From positions 1 through 62,064 of the forward strand of contig CAHJWG010000013.1 of assembly GCA_903642215.1 (NCBI GenBank): a stretch of 62,064 bases of DNA. The letters are read 5' to 3'. The translations under genes were made by a program, and so were the position numbers. This document shows, in pieces, positions 35,771 to 45,230 of the stretch; positions within the stretch are counted from its first letter, which is position 1, and every line of letters begins with the position of its first letter. Origin of the DNA: Sphingobacteriaceae bacterium. GTDB taxonomy: Bacteria; Bacteroidota; Bacteroidia; Sphingobacteriales; Sphingobacteriaceae. The notes under the pieces are model-generated. The model saw only the letters and a list, made by a program, of their open reading frames with translations, was not told the origin of the DNA and searched no databases.

Positions 35771-36469
35771 ATGGAAAATTATGATACCAAAATTAGCATT
35801 AAATCATGGGCAGAAGAAGACCGGCCGAGAGAAAAATTGCTGGCGCAAGGCAGGCGGGTTTTAAGTGATGCAGAATTAGTGGCAATTTTGATTGGTTCCG
35901 GTAGCGCAAACGAATCAGCAGTGGATTTAAGCAAGCGTATTCTGAATCATTTTTCTGCGGATTTAAATTTATTAGGAAAAGGTTCTGTAAATGATCTTTG
36001 CCAGTTTAAAGGAATCGGCGAAGCCAAAGCAATCACAATTATTGCTGCAATGGAATTGGGCCGGCGGCGAAAAGAAACCGAGCATAAAGAAGCTGACAAG
36101 ATTGGCGGAAGCAAAGATGTTTTTAACTTGCTACACCGATATTTTAATGATTTGAACCATGAGGAATTTTGGATCTTGCTTTTAAACCGGGCTAATAAAG
36201 TGCTTTCCCGGCAGCTAATTAGCAAAGGCGGACAGGCAGGAACCATCGCTGATCCAAAAATTATCTTTCAAATTGCGCTCGAAAACCATGCTTCTTCAAT
36301 CATACTGGCACATAACCATCCATCCGGAAATTTGAAACCCAGCCAAGCAGATTTGGATTTAACCCGTAAATTATGTGCTGCCGGTAAATTGCTGGATATT
36401 ACCGTTCCGGATCATTTAATTTTTACGGATAAGCGTTATTTCAGCTTTGCAGACGAAGGATTGATGTGA
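35771..36469 (+). CDS. radC: RadC family JAB domain protein
   Basis: The 232-residue protein has the UPF0758/RadC structure. An N-terminal helix-hairpin-helix region (LCQFKGIGEAKAITIIAAMELGRR) precedes a JAB/MPN+ domain with the zinc-binding motif AHNHPSGNLKPSQADLDLT. The name is historical; a repair role is not established. The protein may be a metallo-isopeptidase or nuclease-like. It has no clear promoter other than AT-rich sequence after the rpsT terminator. Confidence 0.93.
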   Translation: MENYDTKISIKSWAEEDRPREKLLAQGRRVLSDAELVAILIGSGSANESAVDLSKRILNHFSADLNLLGKGSVNDLCQFKGIGEAKAITIIAAMELGRRRKETEHKEADKIGGSKDVFNLLHRYFNDLNHEEFWILLLNRANKVLSRQLISKGGQAGTIADPKIIFQIALENHASSIILAHNHPSGNLKPSQADLDLTRKLCAAGKLLDITVPDHLIFTDKRYFSFADEGLM

Positions 36470-36603
36470 GGTTAGCTAATAGCAGGTGGTTAATCGTTCA
36501 TGGTTACAAAACAGGCTTTTCCCATAGACTATCAACCATTAACTGCCTTCTAAAAAATTTCCGCCTGTTTTTCTATCTTTGTGCTTTTTCTTTCTAAGCA
36601 AGC

Positions 36604-39000
36604 ATGAAGATTTCGTATAACTGGCTAAAACAATATATCGACATTACACAAACCCCTGAGGAGATTTCTACAATTTTAACAGGAATCGGGTTAGAAGTAG
36701 AATCATTTGAACAGGTTTTAGCCGTATCGGGCGGATTGGAAGGATTAGTTATCGGTTACGTAAAAGAATGTGTGCCGCATCCGAATGCTGATCGATTGCG
36801 GGTTACAAAAATTGATTCGGGCTTACAGGAGTTACAGGTTGTTTGCGGGGCTGCAAACGTAGCTGCTGGTCAAAAAATTGTATTGGCTCCTGTTGGATCT
36901 ACGGTTTATCCAACCGTTGGTGAACCTTTCAAAATCAATAAATCTAAAATTCGGGGTGAAGTTTCTGAAGGGATGATTTGTGCCGAAGATGAAATCGGGC
37001 TTGGAACGGATCATACCGGAATTATGGTTTTAGACGCGCAGGCAGAAATCGGAACGCTGGTAAAAGATTATTTTAAATTACAGGATGATTATCTTTTTGA
37101 GATCGGCTTAACGCCTAACCGTGCGGACGCAGCCTCGCATTTAGGTGTTGCCCGTGATATTGCCGCTTTCTTGAAAACGAAAATTACTCTGCCTGATGTT
37201 GCTTCTTTTACCGTGCAAAATAATAATTTGCCTATAAAAGTTGAAGTGCTTGATACGGCAGCTTGTCCGCGTTATTCCGGTTTAACAATTTCCGGGATTG
37301 AAGTAAAAGATTCGCCGGATTGGTTAAAGCAAAAACTAAGTGTGATCGGGATCCGTGCTATAAATAATGTGGTTGATGTTACTAATTACGTTTTGCATGC
37401 GCTTGGGCAACCGATGCACGCTTTTGATGCGGATACGATTACCGGTAACCGGGTAATTGTTAAAACTTGTGCCGAAGGAACTGTTTTTAAAACACTGGAT
37501 GGCGTAGAACGCAAATTATCCGCAGAAGATTTAATGATTTGCAACACCGAAGAACCGATGACGATTGCCGGTGTTTTTGGCGGAATAAACGCTGGCGTTA
37601 CGGCCCAAACCAAAAATATTTTTTTAGAAAGTGCTTATTTTGATTCGGTTTCGATCCGTAAAACTTCTAAACGCCACACTCTAAAAACAGATGCTTCTTT
37701 TCGTTATGAGCGCGGAACTGATCCTGAAATCACCGTTTTCGCCTTAAAATATGCAGCTTTGTTAATTCAGGAACTGGCCGGCGGAATGTTTTCTTCAGAG
37801 ATTGCTGATTTATATCCAAAGCCTGTTGCTTCTTTTATCGTACAAATTTCTTATGAAAAAGTAAATCGTTTGATTGGTAAAACGATTGCTGCGGAAGAAA
37901 TAAAAGCTATTATCAATGCGCTAAGCATTAAAATTACTGCCGAAACAGAAGAAGGATTATCGCTGGAAGTTCCGCCATATAGGGTTGACGTAACACGGGA
38001 AGTGGATGTGATCGAAGAAATTTTGCGCATTTACGGTTACAACAATATTGAAATCCCGACTCAAATCCGGGCTTCGTTAAATAATGCGGCAAAACCGGAT
38101 AAAGATGCAGTACAAAACATGCTTTCTGATTTGCTTACTTCCAACGGTTTCCATGAAATTTTGTCCAACTCGCTCACTAAATCTGTTTACTCGGATAATT
38201 TGGATGAGGCCGTAAAAATTCTCAATCCTTTAAGTAATGATTTGGATGTGATGCGACAATCGATGCTTTTTTCTGGTTTGGAAGCGATAAACTTCAATCA
38301 AAACCGAAAAAACCCGAATTTGAAATTATACGAGTTTGGGAAAATTTATCGAACTTTAGAGGGAAAGTTTAACGAAAAGCATCGTTTAGCATTGTTTTTA
38401 TGCGGCTCTGTTCAACCCGAACAATGGAACCAGAAAGAGCAGGACGCAAATTTTTACCGCATAAAAGCAGTAGTTGATTCTTTGTTATTGCGTGCCGGAA
38501 TCAAGGAATTTGTAATGGAAGAAAGCGAAGCCGGTATTTTAGATTACGGGTTGATTTATAAGAGCGGCAGTAAAAATTTGGTTTCGCTGGGAGCTATTGG
38601 CAAAACGGAACTAAAAAAAGCAGATGTAAACGAAGTAGTTTTTTATGCTGATTTTGATTTTGATTTATTACTGAAGTTACTGAGCAGGAATAAAATTGTT
38701 TTCCGGGAAGTTTCTAAATTTCCGGCTGTAAAACGGGATTTATCTTTACTAATTGATGAACAGGTATCTTTTGATCAGCTTAAACAAATTGCCTTAAAAA
38801 GTGAACCCAAGCTGCTGAAAGAAATTAATGTGTTTGATGTTTATAAAGGCGACAAGCTTCCTGCAGGAAAAAAATCTTACGCTTTAAGTTTTGTGTTGCA
38901 GGATGAAGACAAAACGCTTACCGATAAAGTGATTGACGGAATTATGCAGAAAATAATTTTTAACCTGCAAAAAGAAGCAGGAGCAGAAGTTAGGAAATAA
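36604..39000 (+). CDS. pheT: Phenylalanine--tRNA ligase beta subunit
   Basis: PheT pairs with PheS (not in the window) to charge tRNA-Phe. The 798-residue protein has the standard order: N-terminal region MKISYNWLKQYIDI, tRNA-binding domain (ECVPHPNADRLRVTKID), B3/B4 domains with the editing site, the B5 domain, catalytic-like core and a C-terminal FDX-ACB domain (REVSKFPAVKRDLSLLIDEQV). A perfect -7 box TATCTTTG lies at 36574-36581. One-mismatch dispersed words lie at 37199 and 37827. Confidence 0.96.
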   Translation: MKISYNWLKQYIDITQTPEEISTILTGIGLEVESFEQVLAVSGGLEGLVIGYVKECVPHPNADRLRVTKIDSGLQELQVVCGAANVAAGQKIVLAPVGSTVYPTVGEPFKINKSKIRGEVSEGMICAEDEIGLGTDHTGIMVLDAQAEIGTLVKDYFKLQDDYLFEIGLTPNRADAASHLGVARDIAAFLKTKITLPDVASFTVQNNNLPIKVEVLDTAACPRYSGLTISGIEVKDSPDWLKQKLSVIGIRAINNVVDVTNYVLHALGQPMHAFDADTITGNRVIVKTCAEGTVFKTLDGVERKLSAEDLMICNTEEPMTIAGVFGGINAGVTAQTKNIFLESAYFDSVSIRKTSKRHTLKTDASFRYERGTDPEITVFALKYAALLIQELAGGMFSSEIADLYPKPVASFIVQISYEKVNRLIGKTIAAEEIKAIINALSIKITAETEEGLSLEVPPYRVDVTREVDVIEEILRIYGYNNIEIPTQIRASLNNAAKPDKDAVQNMLSDLLTSNGFHEILSNSLTKSVYSDNLDEAVKILNPLSNDLDVMRQSMLFSGLEAINFNQNRKNPNLKLYEFGKIYRTLEGKFNEKHRLALFLCGSVQPEQWNQKEQDANFYRIKAVVDSLLLRAGIKEFVMEESEAGILDYGLIYKSGSKNLVSLGAIGKTELKKADVNEVVFYADFDFDLLLKLLSRNKIVFREVSKFPAVKRDLSLLIDEQVSFDQLKQIALKSEPKLLKEINVFDVYKGDKLPAGKKSYALSFVLQDEDKTLTDKVIDGIMQKIIFNLQKEAGAEVRK

Positions 39001-39093
39001 CCGGAAATGTTTTTTATTATTCGGCAATAAAAACGAATGCTGATTATAAACAACAAATATTACCTTTAAACCTTAAATTTTTTACTTTTAAGA

Positions 39094-39384
39094 ATGTCTG
39101 CCGTAGCCGAACAATTAGTTAAAGTTGTTGAAAAAACAGAGCGTTTAATACAGCTTTGCGCGGCTTTACAGGAAGAAAATGAACTTTTAAAACAGGAAAA
39201 TGATTCGTTAAATAGTTTGCATAACTCGGGTAAAGAAAAAAGCAAGGAATTGGAAGAGAAGCTTCGTGTATTGAAGCTGGCAAAATCTTTTTCGGAAACC
39301 AATGAAAAAACCCTTGATATCAAGCAAAAAATTAACGATTTTGTGCGAGAAATTGATAAGTGTATTGTGTTGCTGAAAAAGTAA
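39094..39384 (+). CDS. Small coiled-coil protein upstream of zapA
   Basis: This 96-residue protein is almost wholly coiled coil (VEKTERLIQLCAALQEENELLKQENDSLN... and the heptads through KIND). It has no other domain. It ends 22 bases before zapA, the common arrangement in Bacteroidota. A ZapB-like or ZapA-partner role in Z-ring organisation is inferred. Confidence 0.75.
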   Translation: MSAVAEQLVKVVEKTERLIQLCAALQEENELLKQENDSLNSLHNSGKEKSKELEEKLRVLKLAKSFSETNEKTLDIKQKINDFVREIDKCIVLLKK

Positions 39385-39406
39385 CAACTAACGTGAAACA
39401 AGCTTA

Positions 39407-39697
39407 ATGGGAGATATTTCCATAAAAATAAATATTGCCGACCGTGTTTACCCTTTAAAGGTAAGTACCGAGGAAGAAGAAATTATTCGGAGAGCAGCAA
39501 AACTGATCAACGATCGTATAAAAGATTATCAGGAAAATTACGCGGTAAAAGATAAGCAGGATTTGCTTTCGATGTGTGTGTTGCATTATGCAACAACTTC
39601 GTTAAAAGCAGAGAAAAAAGGAATGGCGGAAGATACGGAGGTATCGGAAAGGGTTTCTCAGCTGGATATTTTACTGTCGGATTTTTTCTCGAAGTAA
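39407..39697 (+). CDS. zapA: Cell division protein ZapA
   Basis: ZapA cross-links FtsZ filaments. The 96-residue protein starts with SIKINIADRVYPLKVSTEEEEIIRRAAKLINDRIKDYQ, the conserved ZapA globular head, and ends with a helix for tetramer formation. The preceding coiled-coil gene is probably in the same operon, and rny follows after 200 bases. Confidence 0.87.
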   Translation: MGDISIKINIADRVYPLKVSTEEEEIIRRAAKLINDRIKDYQENYAVKDKQDLLSMCVLHYATTSLKAEKKGMAEDTEVSERVSQLDILLSDFFSK

Positions 39698-39897
39698 TAA
39701 TTTCTATTGTAAAAAGAGCATTGAATTTAACCGTAGTTAAATTTAAGTTTTACTATTTCGCAATAACACTGCAGTTAAGCTGATTTTAGGTGATCTGATG
39801 GATTTATCTAATTTTGGAAATTAATTGAGCGTTTCTGTAATAGGAAATTTAAATTGAATTACGGTTTTTATTTTTAACATATACTTAAATACTATAA

Positions 39898-41463
39898 ATG
39901 ATGGATGTACTATATATTATAATCGGATTACTGCTGGGCATCGGCCTCGGTATTGTAATTGGCCGGTTTTTACTGCGTAAGCTATTTACAAGTCAGGAAA
40001 TTGCAGCACAAGCAAAAGTTAAAAAAATATTAAAAGATGCCGAAAATAACGCTGAAATATTAAAAAAGAATAAGTTACTGGAAGCAAAAGAGAATTTTTT
40101 ACAGTTGAAATCTAATCACGATCAGGAAGTTACAACCAAAAACAATGTAATCAACCAGCGAGAAAATTCACTTAAACAAAAAGAACAGTCGTTAAATTCT
40201 AAGCTGGAAAATGCAAACCGTAAAGACCAGGAACTGGAAAATGTGCGTAAAAATCTGGAAAAGCAAACTGATGCCGCACTAAAAAAACAGGATGAAGTTG
40301 AGCAGCTCAAATTACAGCATGTACAGCAATTAGAATCTATCGCCGGGCTTTCTGCGGAAGAAGCCAAAAATCAATTAGTTGATAATTTGCGTGAAGAAGC
40401 GCGCACCAAGGCGATGAGCCAGATTAAGGATATTGTTGACGAAGCAAAAATGACGGCTTCTAAAGAAGCTAAAAAAATTGTTATCCAAACCATCCAGCGT
40501 ACCGCAACAGAAAGTGCAATTGAAAACACGGTTTCTATTTTCAACATAGAAAATGATGAAATTAAAGGCCGGATTATTGGCCGTGAAGGCCGGAATATCC
40601 GTGCTTTAGAAGCTGCAACCGGAATCGAAATTATTGTAGATGACACGCCGGAAGCCATTATTTTGTCAGGTTTTGACCCGGTTAGGAGAGAAATTGCACG
40701 TTTGGCTATGCACCGTTTAGTTACCGACGGCCGTATCCATCCGGCCAGAATTGAAGAAGTGGTTGCTAAAACACGCAAGCAGATTGAAGAAGAAATTGTA
40801 GAAATTGGCGAACGTACGGTTATTGATCTCGGTATCCATGGTTTGCATCCGGAACTTATCCGGATGGTTGGACGGATGCGTTACCGCTCCTCTTACGGTC
40901 AAAATTTGTTACAGCATTCGCGCGAAGTGGCCAACTTTTGCGCAACCATGGCAGCAGAATTAGGCTTGAATGTTAAGATGGCCAAACGTGCAGGTTTGCT
41001 GCATGATATTGGTAAAGTGCCTGATGATAACCCGGAATTGCCACATGCCATTTTAGGTATGCAACTGGCCGAAAAGTATAAGGAAAACCCGGAAGTTTGT
41101 AATGCTATTGGTGCCCACCATGATGAAGTGGAAATGACTTCTATAATTTCGCCGGTGATTCAGGCTTGTGATGCGATTTCTGGTGCGCGCCCTGGCGCGC
41201 GCCGTGAAGTAGTTGAAAGTTACATCAAAAGGTTAAAGGATTTGGAAGCTTTAGCCTTGTCTTATCCGGGTGTGGAGAAAACTTTTGCTATACAAGCCGG
41301 ACGCGAATTGCGTGTCGTTGTTGAAAGCGAAAAGATTACAGATGCACAATCAGAAGTTTTGGCAGCAGATATTTCCAATAGAATCCAAACGGAAATGACT
41401 TATCCCGGCCAGATAAAAGTAACGGTAATCCGCGAAACCAGGTCAGTTGCTTTTGCTAAATAA
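39898..41463 (+). CDS. rny: Ribonuclease Y
   Basis: RNase Y is a membrane-bound endoribonuclease that starts mRNA decay. The 521-residue protein has an N-terminal transmembrane segment (about 4-24), a long coiled coil (about 35-160), a KH domain ([35 protein letters not shown]) and an HD domain with LLHDIGKV and [10 protein letters not shown]. Two Met codons are adjacent at the start. An inverted pair of dispersed 12-mers follows 8 bases after the stop. Confidence 0.95.
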   Translation: MMDVLYIIIGLLLGIGLGIVIGRFLLRKLFTSQEIAAQAKVKKILKDAENNAEILKKNKLLEAKENFLQLKSNHDQEVTTKNNVINQRENSLKQKEQSLNSKLENANRKDQELENVRKNLEKQTDAALKKQDEVEQLKLQHVQQLESIAGLSAEEAKNQLVDNLREEARTKAMSQIKDIVDEAKMTASKEAKKIVIQTIQRTATESAIENTVSIFNIENDEIKGRIIGREGRNIRALEAATGIEIIVDDTPEAIILSGFDPVRREIARLAMHRLVTDGRIHPARIEEVVAKTRKQIEEEIVEIGERTVIDLGIHGLHPELIRMVGRMRYRSSYGQNLLQHSREVANFCATMAAELGLNVKMAKRAGLLHDIGKVPDDNPELPHAILGMQLAEKYKENPEVCNAIGAHHDEVEMTSIISPVIQACDAISGARPGARREVVESYIKRLKDLEALALSYPGVEKTFAIQAGRELRVVVESEKITDAQSEVLAADISNRIQTEMTYPGQIKVTVIRETRSVAFAK

Positions 41464-41470
41464 AGGTGCG

Positions 41471-41504
41471 TAAAAGAAGCATCGTTAAGTAAATACTTCT
41501 TTTA
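41471..41504. repeat. Head-to-head pair of dispersed 12-mers forming a hairpin
   Basis: Exact copies at 41471-41482 (+) and 41493-41504 (-) face each other with a 10-base loop, 8 bases after the rny stop. A conventional terminator follows at 41524, so the pair is either an extra terminator or unrelated to termination. Confidence 0.85.
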
Positions 41505-41523
41505 CCGATATAAAAACCAAATC

Positions 41524-41555
41524 AAAAAGAGCGGTGAAATTTCATCGCTCTTTTT
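41524..41555 (+). terminator. Terminator after rny
   Basis: A 15-16 bp stem with one G-T wobble (41524-41539 with 41540-41555) has A and T flanks. It shows that the reading frame starting at 41534 cannot be the true start of the following gene. Confidence 0.8.
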
Positions 41556-41575
41556 GTAAAAATACTTTTGTACTT

Positions 41576-42082
41576 ATGTTGAAAAAGGAAAGCTCAAAAA
41601 GGCAAATAGACCTTTACTTTGAATATTATTCGGCACAGTTAACTACTGCAAGCAGTAAAATTATCTATGAAATTTGTGCTTTTGGAATCTACTTCAGCAT
41701 TTTAGGATTCAGCTGGTCTGTCCCTTTTCCGCATGTAAGTTTTCTTGGCCAGTACAATAGTTATTTCAACTGGGCTTCATTTGTAATCGCTTTCAGTATC
41801 TATTTTTATTCAAAACTGTCTCCGTTGCTTTCATATTTAATGCTGTTTTTAGCACTTGTTTTTACTTATTTGATTACGATTATAGAAAGACATTATCATT
41901 CTAAAACGCTCCAAATCCTTTGGCTTTACCTGATTGTTTTTTTTGCTTTTGAAACAATCCGATACCTCGCCCTAAAAAGTAGTGGTAAAAGAAGTACGTT
42001 AAAATCAGAATTTACCTTTATCTGGATCGGGCCGGTTTGGGTATTACATTTTCTGCTGAAGAAGTTTGCTGTAAAGTATTAA
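41576..42082 (+). CDS. Integral membrane protein, probable divergent Mpo1/DUF962 relative
   Basis: The protein has 168 residues from the ATG at 41576 and four or five hydrophobic helices. The pattern SKIIYEICAFGIYFSILGFSWSVPFP...FNWASFVIAFSIYFYSKLSPLLSYLMLFL parallels the DUF962 (Mpo1-like) membrane family. The conserved His near the first helix is Tyr here (IIYEIC for the usual NKLIH-type segment), so the iron-dependent dioxygenase activity known for Mpo1 may be lost. This assignment rests on pattern similarity only. A one-mismatch dispersed word lies at 41986-41997. Confidence 0.55.
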   Translation: MLKKESSKRQIDLYFEYYSAQLTTASSKIIYEICAFGIYFSILGFSWSVPFPHVSFLGQYNSYFNWASFVIAFSIYFYSKLSPLLSYLMLFLALVFTYLITIIERHYHSKTLQILWLYLIVFFAFETIRYLALKSSGKRSTLKSEFTFIWIGPVWVLHFLLKKFAVKY

Positions 42083-42088
42083 ACTGAT

Positions 42089-43843
42089 TTACAGATTTTT
42101 ACCTAGTTTTTCCAGCATTTCCTGTGGTACTTTTTCAAGATCTAAAACCAAAAAGCCATCTAAACAATCAGAAAACTTCGGATCAATATTGAAGCAAATA
42201 ATTTTTGCATTTAAGGAAATATACTGGCGAAGCAAAACCGGTATCTTCATATTCCGTGTTTCCACTTCAGAAATCAGATTGTCTAAAACTTTAAAAGATG
42301 TTTCTCCTTCCAGTAAAAGATCAGTATCTATTTTAGAAAAATCAACCTTAAATTTCTTTCTTGGCTTTACATATTGCGCCATTTCGTGATCGAAATGATT
42401 CTTGCTAATATAATCTACAATTAATGACTTGGAAAACTTGGAAAAACTATTACTGATGCTAACCGGCCCGATTAAATAACGGTAACGCGGATTGTCAATC
42501 AGATATTTTAAAATTCCTTTCCAAAGTAAAAACAAAGGCAATGGTTTTTGCTGATATTCTTTTCGGATAAAAGAGCGGCCAAGTTCCAGGCTTTTCTTTA
42601 AAACCGGTGCAAACTCGCCTTTTATCTTAAAAAGTTCGGCGGTGTAAAAACCTTTTTTGCCTAAACTGTAATAAATCTCGTCGCCTTTGCCAATCCGGTA
42701 AGCACCAACAATTAATTTGGCCTCAACATCCCAGATAAAAAGGTGATTATAGTAGATATCATATTCATCCAAATCCGTGCTTTTATTCGTTCCTTCCCCA
42801 ATTTCCCGGAAAGTAATTTCTCTAAGCCGGCCAATTTCCTTGATGATATTAGGTAATAAAGAAGGTGGCGCAATGTAAACTTCGTAATTTTTTTCCGTCC
42901 AAATCAGGTAATTCTCCTTCAGCGCGGCTACTTCTTGTTCCAGCAAGTCAGCTTTTAAAGGCAAAGCAATTTGTTGTGGTGTTTTATTAATTTTGAAAAG
43001 ATTTCGTGGATTAAAAATCTTTCTTTCCTCTTCCAAACCTGTTCCTAACGAGTAGGTTTTAGCACGAAGAAAGTTGAGTAATTTGGTGGTGTTTCCCTCA
43101 TAAGAAACTTCATTTAAATTGATTGGTTTTCCAATCCGCAATTTAATTTTATGTCCTTTTTTGTTAAAAAGTTCTGCGGGAAGCATCGCAGTTCTTAAAG
43201 TAGGATGGATTAAACTGAGCAAATTAAACAGTAAACCGTTGTTTCCATGGAAATAAATCGGTACAACGGGCACTTTTGCCTTCGCTATAATTTTTCCAAC
43301 AACCGGATGCCATTGTTTATCTGTTACCTGCTGATTTTCAATTTTATAAGTCGAAACTTCCCCGGCCGGAAATATACCGATCGGTGTGCCGTTTCTTAAT
43401 AATTCTAACGTGTTTTTTAAACCGCTGATGCTGGAAGAGTGTTCGATATTTTCAAATGGATTTACGGCGATAAAATAATCACTTAGGTTAGGGATTTTTT
43501 TTAGCAAGAAATTAGCCATCAGCTTGGCATCCGGCCTTACCATGCAAAGAATTTTTAGCAAAACCATTCCCTCCACACCACCATAAGGATGATTGGCAAT
43601 CGCTACAAAACCACCTGTTGCCGGGATGTTTTTTAATTCATTTTTGTCAAATTCAATTTCAACACCCATTCCGGCCAAAATCGCATCTACAAATTCTGGC
43701 CCTTGCTTAGGCTGCGCTTGTGCAAACAGCTTGTTTACATCATTAATTTTCATTATTTCCATCAAAAAAGCAGCAAGGCCGGGCATCTTTAACTTGTCAA
43801 TTTTAGTGGCTTTTGCAAACTCTTCTTCGGTAATAACTTTCAT
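42089..43843 (-). CDS. olsF: Bifunctional acyltransferase, ornithine lipid synthase OlsF-like
   Basis: The 584-residue protein fuses two acyltransferase domains. The N-terminal PlsC-like part has the ANHPYGGVEG motif (His85, with Glu in place of the usual Asp) and the FPAGE motif (about 158-162). The C-terminal part is a hemolysin-like GNAT domain (LPNIIKEIGRLREITFREIGEGTNKSTDLDEYD, VGAYRIGKG, LGRSFIRKEYQ). This order is that of OlsF, which makes ornithine lipids in Flavobacterium and Serratia. The gene is convergent with the Mpo1-like gene. Confidence 0.82.
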   Translation of the reverse strand: MKVITEEEFAKATKIDKLKMPGLAAFLMEIMKINDVNKLFAQAQPKQGPEFVDAILAGMGVEIEFDKNELKNIPATGGFVAIANHPYGGVEGMVLLKILCMVRPDAKLMANFLLKKIPNLSDYFIAVNPFENIEHSSSISGLKNTLELLRNGTPIGIFPAGEVSTYKIENQQVTDKQWHPVVGKIIAKAKVPVVPIYFHGNNGLLFNLLSLIHPTLRTAMLPAELFNKKGHKIKLRIGKPINLNEVSYEGNTTKLLNFLRAKTYSLGTGLEEERKIFNPRNLFKINKTPQQIALPLKADLLEQEVAALKENYLIWTEKNYEVYIAPPSLLPNIIKEIGRLREITFREIGEGTNKSTDLDEYDIYYNHLFIWDVEAKLIVGAYRIGKGDEIYYSLGKKGFYTAELFKIKGEFAPVLKKSLELGRSFIRKEYQQKPLPLFLLWKGILKYLIDNPRYRYLIGPVSISNSFSKFSKSLIVDYISKNHFDHEMAQYVKPRKKFKVDFSKIDTDLLLEGETSFKVLDNLISEVETRNMKIPVLLRQYISLNAKIICFNIDPKFSDCLDGFLVLDLEKVPQEMLEKLGKNL

Positions 43844-43929
43844 TGTAAAATTTAAGGCGTATTTAATTCTAATTTAAAGGGTAAATATCCTACAATTATT
43901 ACTAAATTTCTAACTTAAACAACTATTGC

Positions 43930-44847
43930 ATGATTTCTGCGCTTAAAAACTACTTTGCAATTACTAAAAAAGAGTGGAACGGAATGCTTGTTTTAGCAGT
44001 AATAATGTTGTTGGTGTTGATAGCTCCGGATGTTTATCAACTTTTTATGACCGCAGAACCTGTTGATTTTACCCGGATAAAAGAAGCTCAATTTATACTA
44101 AATGAAGCTGAAACAGCGCAGCCTGATTATTATAACAGAAATTATAATGATTATAAAAAGGCCGATGCTTCTTTTAACAGCAAAAAATTAAAGCCGGTAT
44201 ACTTTTCTTTTAACCCAAATAATCTTGCTTTTGATGAATGGAAAAAGTTAGGTTTAAGCGAAAAGCAAATTAAGGTGATTAAAAATTACGAATCAAAAGG
44301 AGGGAAGTTTTATAAAAAGGAAGATTTGCAAAGGATATATTCTGTTACACCACAAGACTATGCACGTTTAGAGCCTTATATCGATATTCCTGCAAAAGGT
44401 TTTGTAAAGCGTTTTGCGGCTTCAACTTCAGTTAATAAAGAAAAGCCGGCGGTTATGGTGGAAATTAATCAGGCGGATTCTGCCGAATTAATAACGATTA
44501 AAGGAATCGGGCCGGCGTTTGCCAGCCGGATTTTAAAATATAGAAACAGGTTAGGTGGTTTTTATCGCAAAACGCAGTTAATGGAAGTTTACGGTTTGGA
44601 TTCGGCAAAGTATGAAGAAATAGAAAAACAGGTGGAAATTAATGCTTCCGGCGTTACGCAAATCAATATAAACACCAGTGATTTTGATGTTTTAAAACGA
44701 AATCCTTACCTCAGTTATAAACAAATAAACGCAATTATCCAATATCGAAAGCAGCACGGAAATTTTAAAAGTATTGCTGATTTAAAGAATGTTGCCATCC
44801 TAAATGATGATATATTACGAAAAGTAGAACCTTATTTTTCTTACTAA
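43930..44847 (+). CDS. Membrane-anchored helix-hairpin-helix protein, ComEA-like
   Basis: The 305-residue protein has one N-terminal transmembrane segment (about 19-32) and three consecutive helix-hairpin-helix units, at about 97-152, 177-237 and 245-303. The middle unit, VEINQADSAELITIKGIGPAFASRILKYRNRLGGF, is the classic ComEA DNA-binding pattern. In ComEA the domain binds incoming DNA at the membrane during transformation, but Bacteroidota have several such proteins of uncertain role. It carries an exact dispersed 12-mer at 44165-44176 and a two-mismatch one at 44079. It is followed by rpsU. Confidence 0.82.
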   Translation: MISALKNYFAITKKEWNGMLVLAVIMLLVLIAPDVYQLFMTAEPVDFTRIKEAQFILNEAETAQPDYYNRNYNDYKKADASFNSKKLKPVYFSFNPNNLAFDEWKKLGLSEKQIKVIKNYESKGGKFYKKEDLQRIYSVTPQDYARLEPYIDIPAKGFVKRFAASTSVNKEKPAVMVEINQADSAELITIKGIGPAFASRILKYRNRLGGFYRKTQLMEVYGLDSAKYEEIEKQVEINASGVTQININTSDFDVLKRNPYLSYKQINAIIQYRKQHGNFKSIADLKNVAILNDDILRKVEPYFSY

Positions 44848-44857
44848 ATTACACCGA

Positions 44858-44869
44858 TAAAAGAAGTAT
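44858..44869 (+). repeat. Dispersed 12-mer after the ComEA-like gene
   Basis: Exact copy with CCGA extension 11 bases after the stop codon. A degraded inverted word (TAATACTTTTATTAC) follows at once, so the pair may fold. Confidence 0.85.
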
Positions 44870-44898
44870 TTAACTAATACTTTTATTACTGTTTATCT

Positions 44899-44928
44899 TT
44901 TGTAATATTAAAGTTTGTCGTACTTTTG
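44899..44928 (+). promoter_or_regulatory. Bacteroidota-type promoter of rpsU
   Basis: TTTG at 44899-44902, an 18-base spacer and TACTTTTG at 44921-44928 match the phylum's promoter. Transcription would begin about 20-25 bases before the rpsU start codon. Confidence 0.7.
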
Positions 44929-44937
44929 CCTTCCCTG

Positions 44938-44946
44938 AAAGGAGGT
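44938..44946 (+). promoter_or_regulatory. Full-length Shine-Dalgarno sequence of rpsU
   Basis: AAAGGAGGT is complementary to the 3' end of 16S rRNA over nine bases, 12 bases before the ATG at 44959. Most other genes in this window have no SD. In Flavobacterium bS21 is known to take part in hiding the anti-SD, and a strong SD on rpsU is taken as an autoregulation device. Confidence 0.75.
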
Positions 44947-44958
44947 ATTGTAGGAATT

Positions 44959-45150
44959 ATGATTATTATTAATGTAAAAGACGGCGAATCTTTAGATAAG
45001 GCGCTGAAACGTTTCAAAAAGAAATTTGAAAAAACAGGTGTTTTAAGAGAGCTTCGCAGTCGCCAGGCATATGAAAAGAAATCTGTAACCCGCAGAAATA
45101 TTGTTAAACATGCAGTTTACAAACAAAATATGTTTTTAGATAACGTATAA
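44959..45150 (+). CDS. rpsU: 30S ribosomal protein S21
   Basis: bS21 sits near the 3' end of 16S rRNA. The 63-residue protein (MIIINVKDGESLDKALKRFKKKFEKTGVLRELRSRQAYEKKSVTRR...) is normal for Bacteroidota. The start at 44959 is chosen over an upstream ATG in frame (44926), because that one lies within the promoter and the conserved N-terminus is MIIINVKDGE. Its strong Shine-Dalgarno is exceptional in the window. Confidence 0.95.
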   Translation: MIIINVKDGESLDKALKRFKKKFEKTGVLRELRSRQAYEKKSVTRRNIVKHAVYKQNMFLDNV

Positions 45151-45230
45151 ATTCTTTTTTCAGGATTGATACGTTAAGCTTTATGAGAACTATTTGTATA
45201 TTCATCTTTAAGAATATATAAATAGTTTTT

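Noticed and set aside
39698..39897. 6S RNA between zapA and rny
   Set aside because: The gap is AT-rich, and I could not draw the long bulged hairpin expected for 6S RNA.
41534..41575. Longer N-terminus of the Mpo1-like gene
   Set aside because: The extra codons lie within the terminator hairpin that follows rny.
44926..44958. Upstream ATG for rpsU
   Set aside because: It lies within the -7 promoter box, and the conserved S21 start is MIIINVKDGE.
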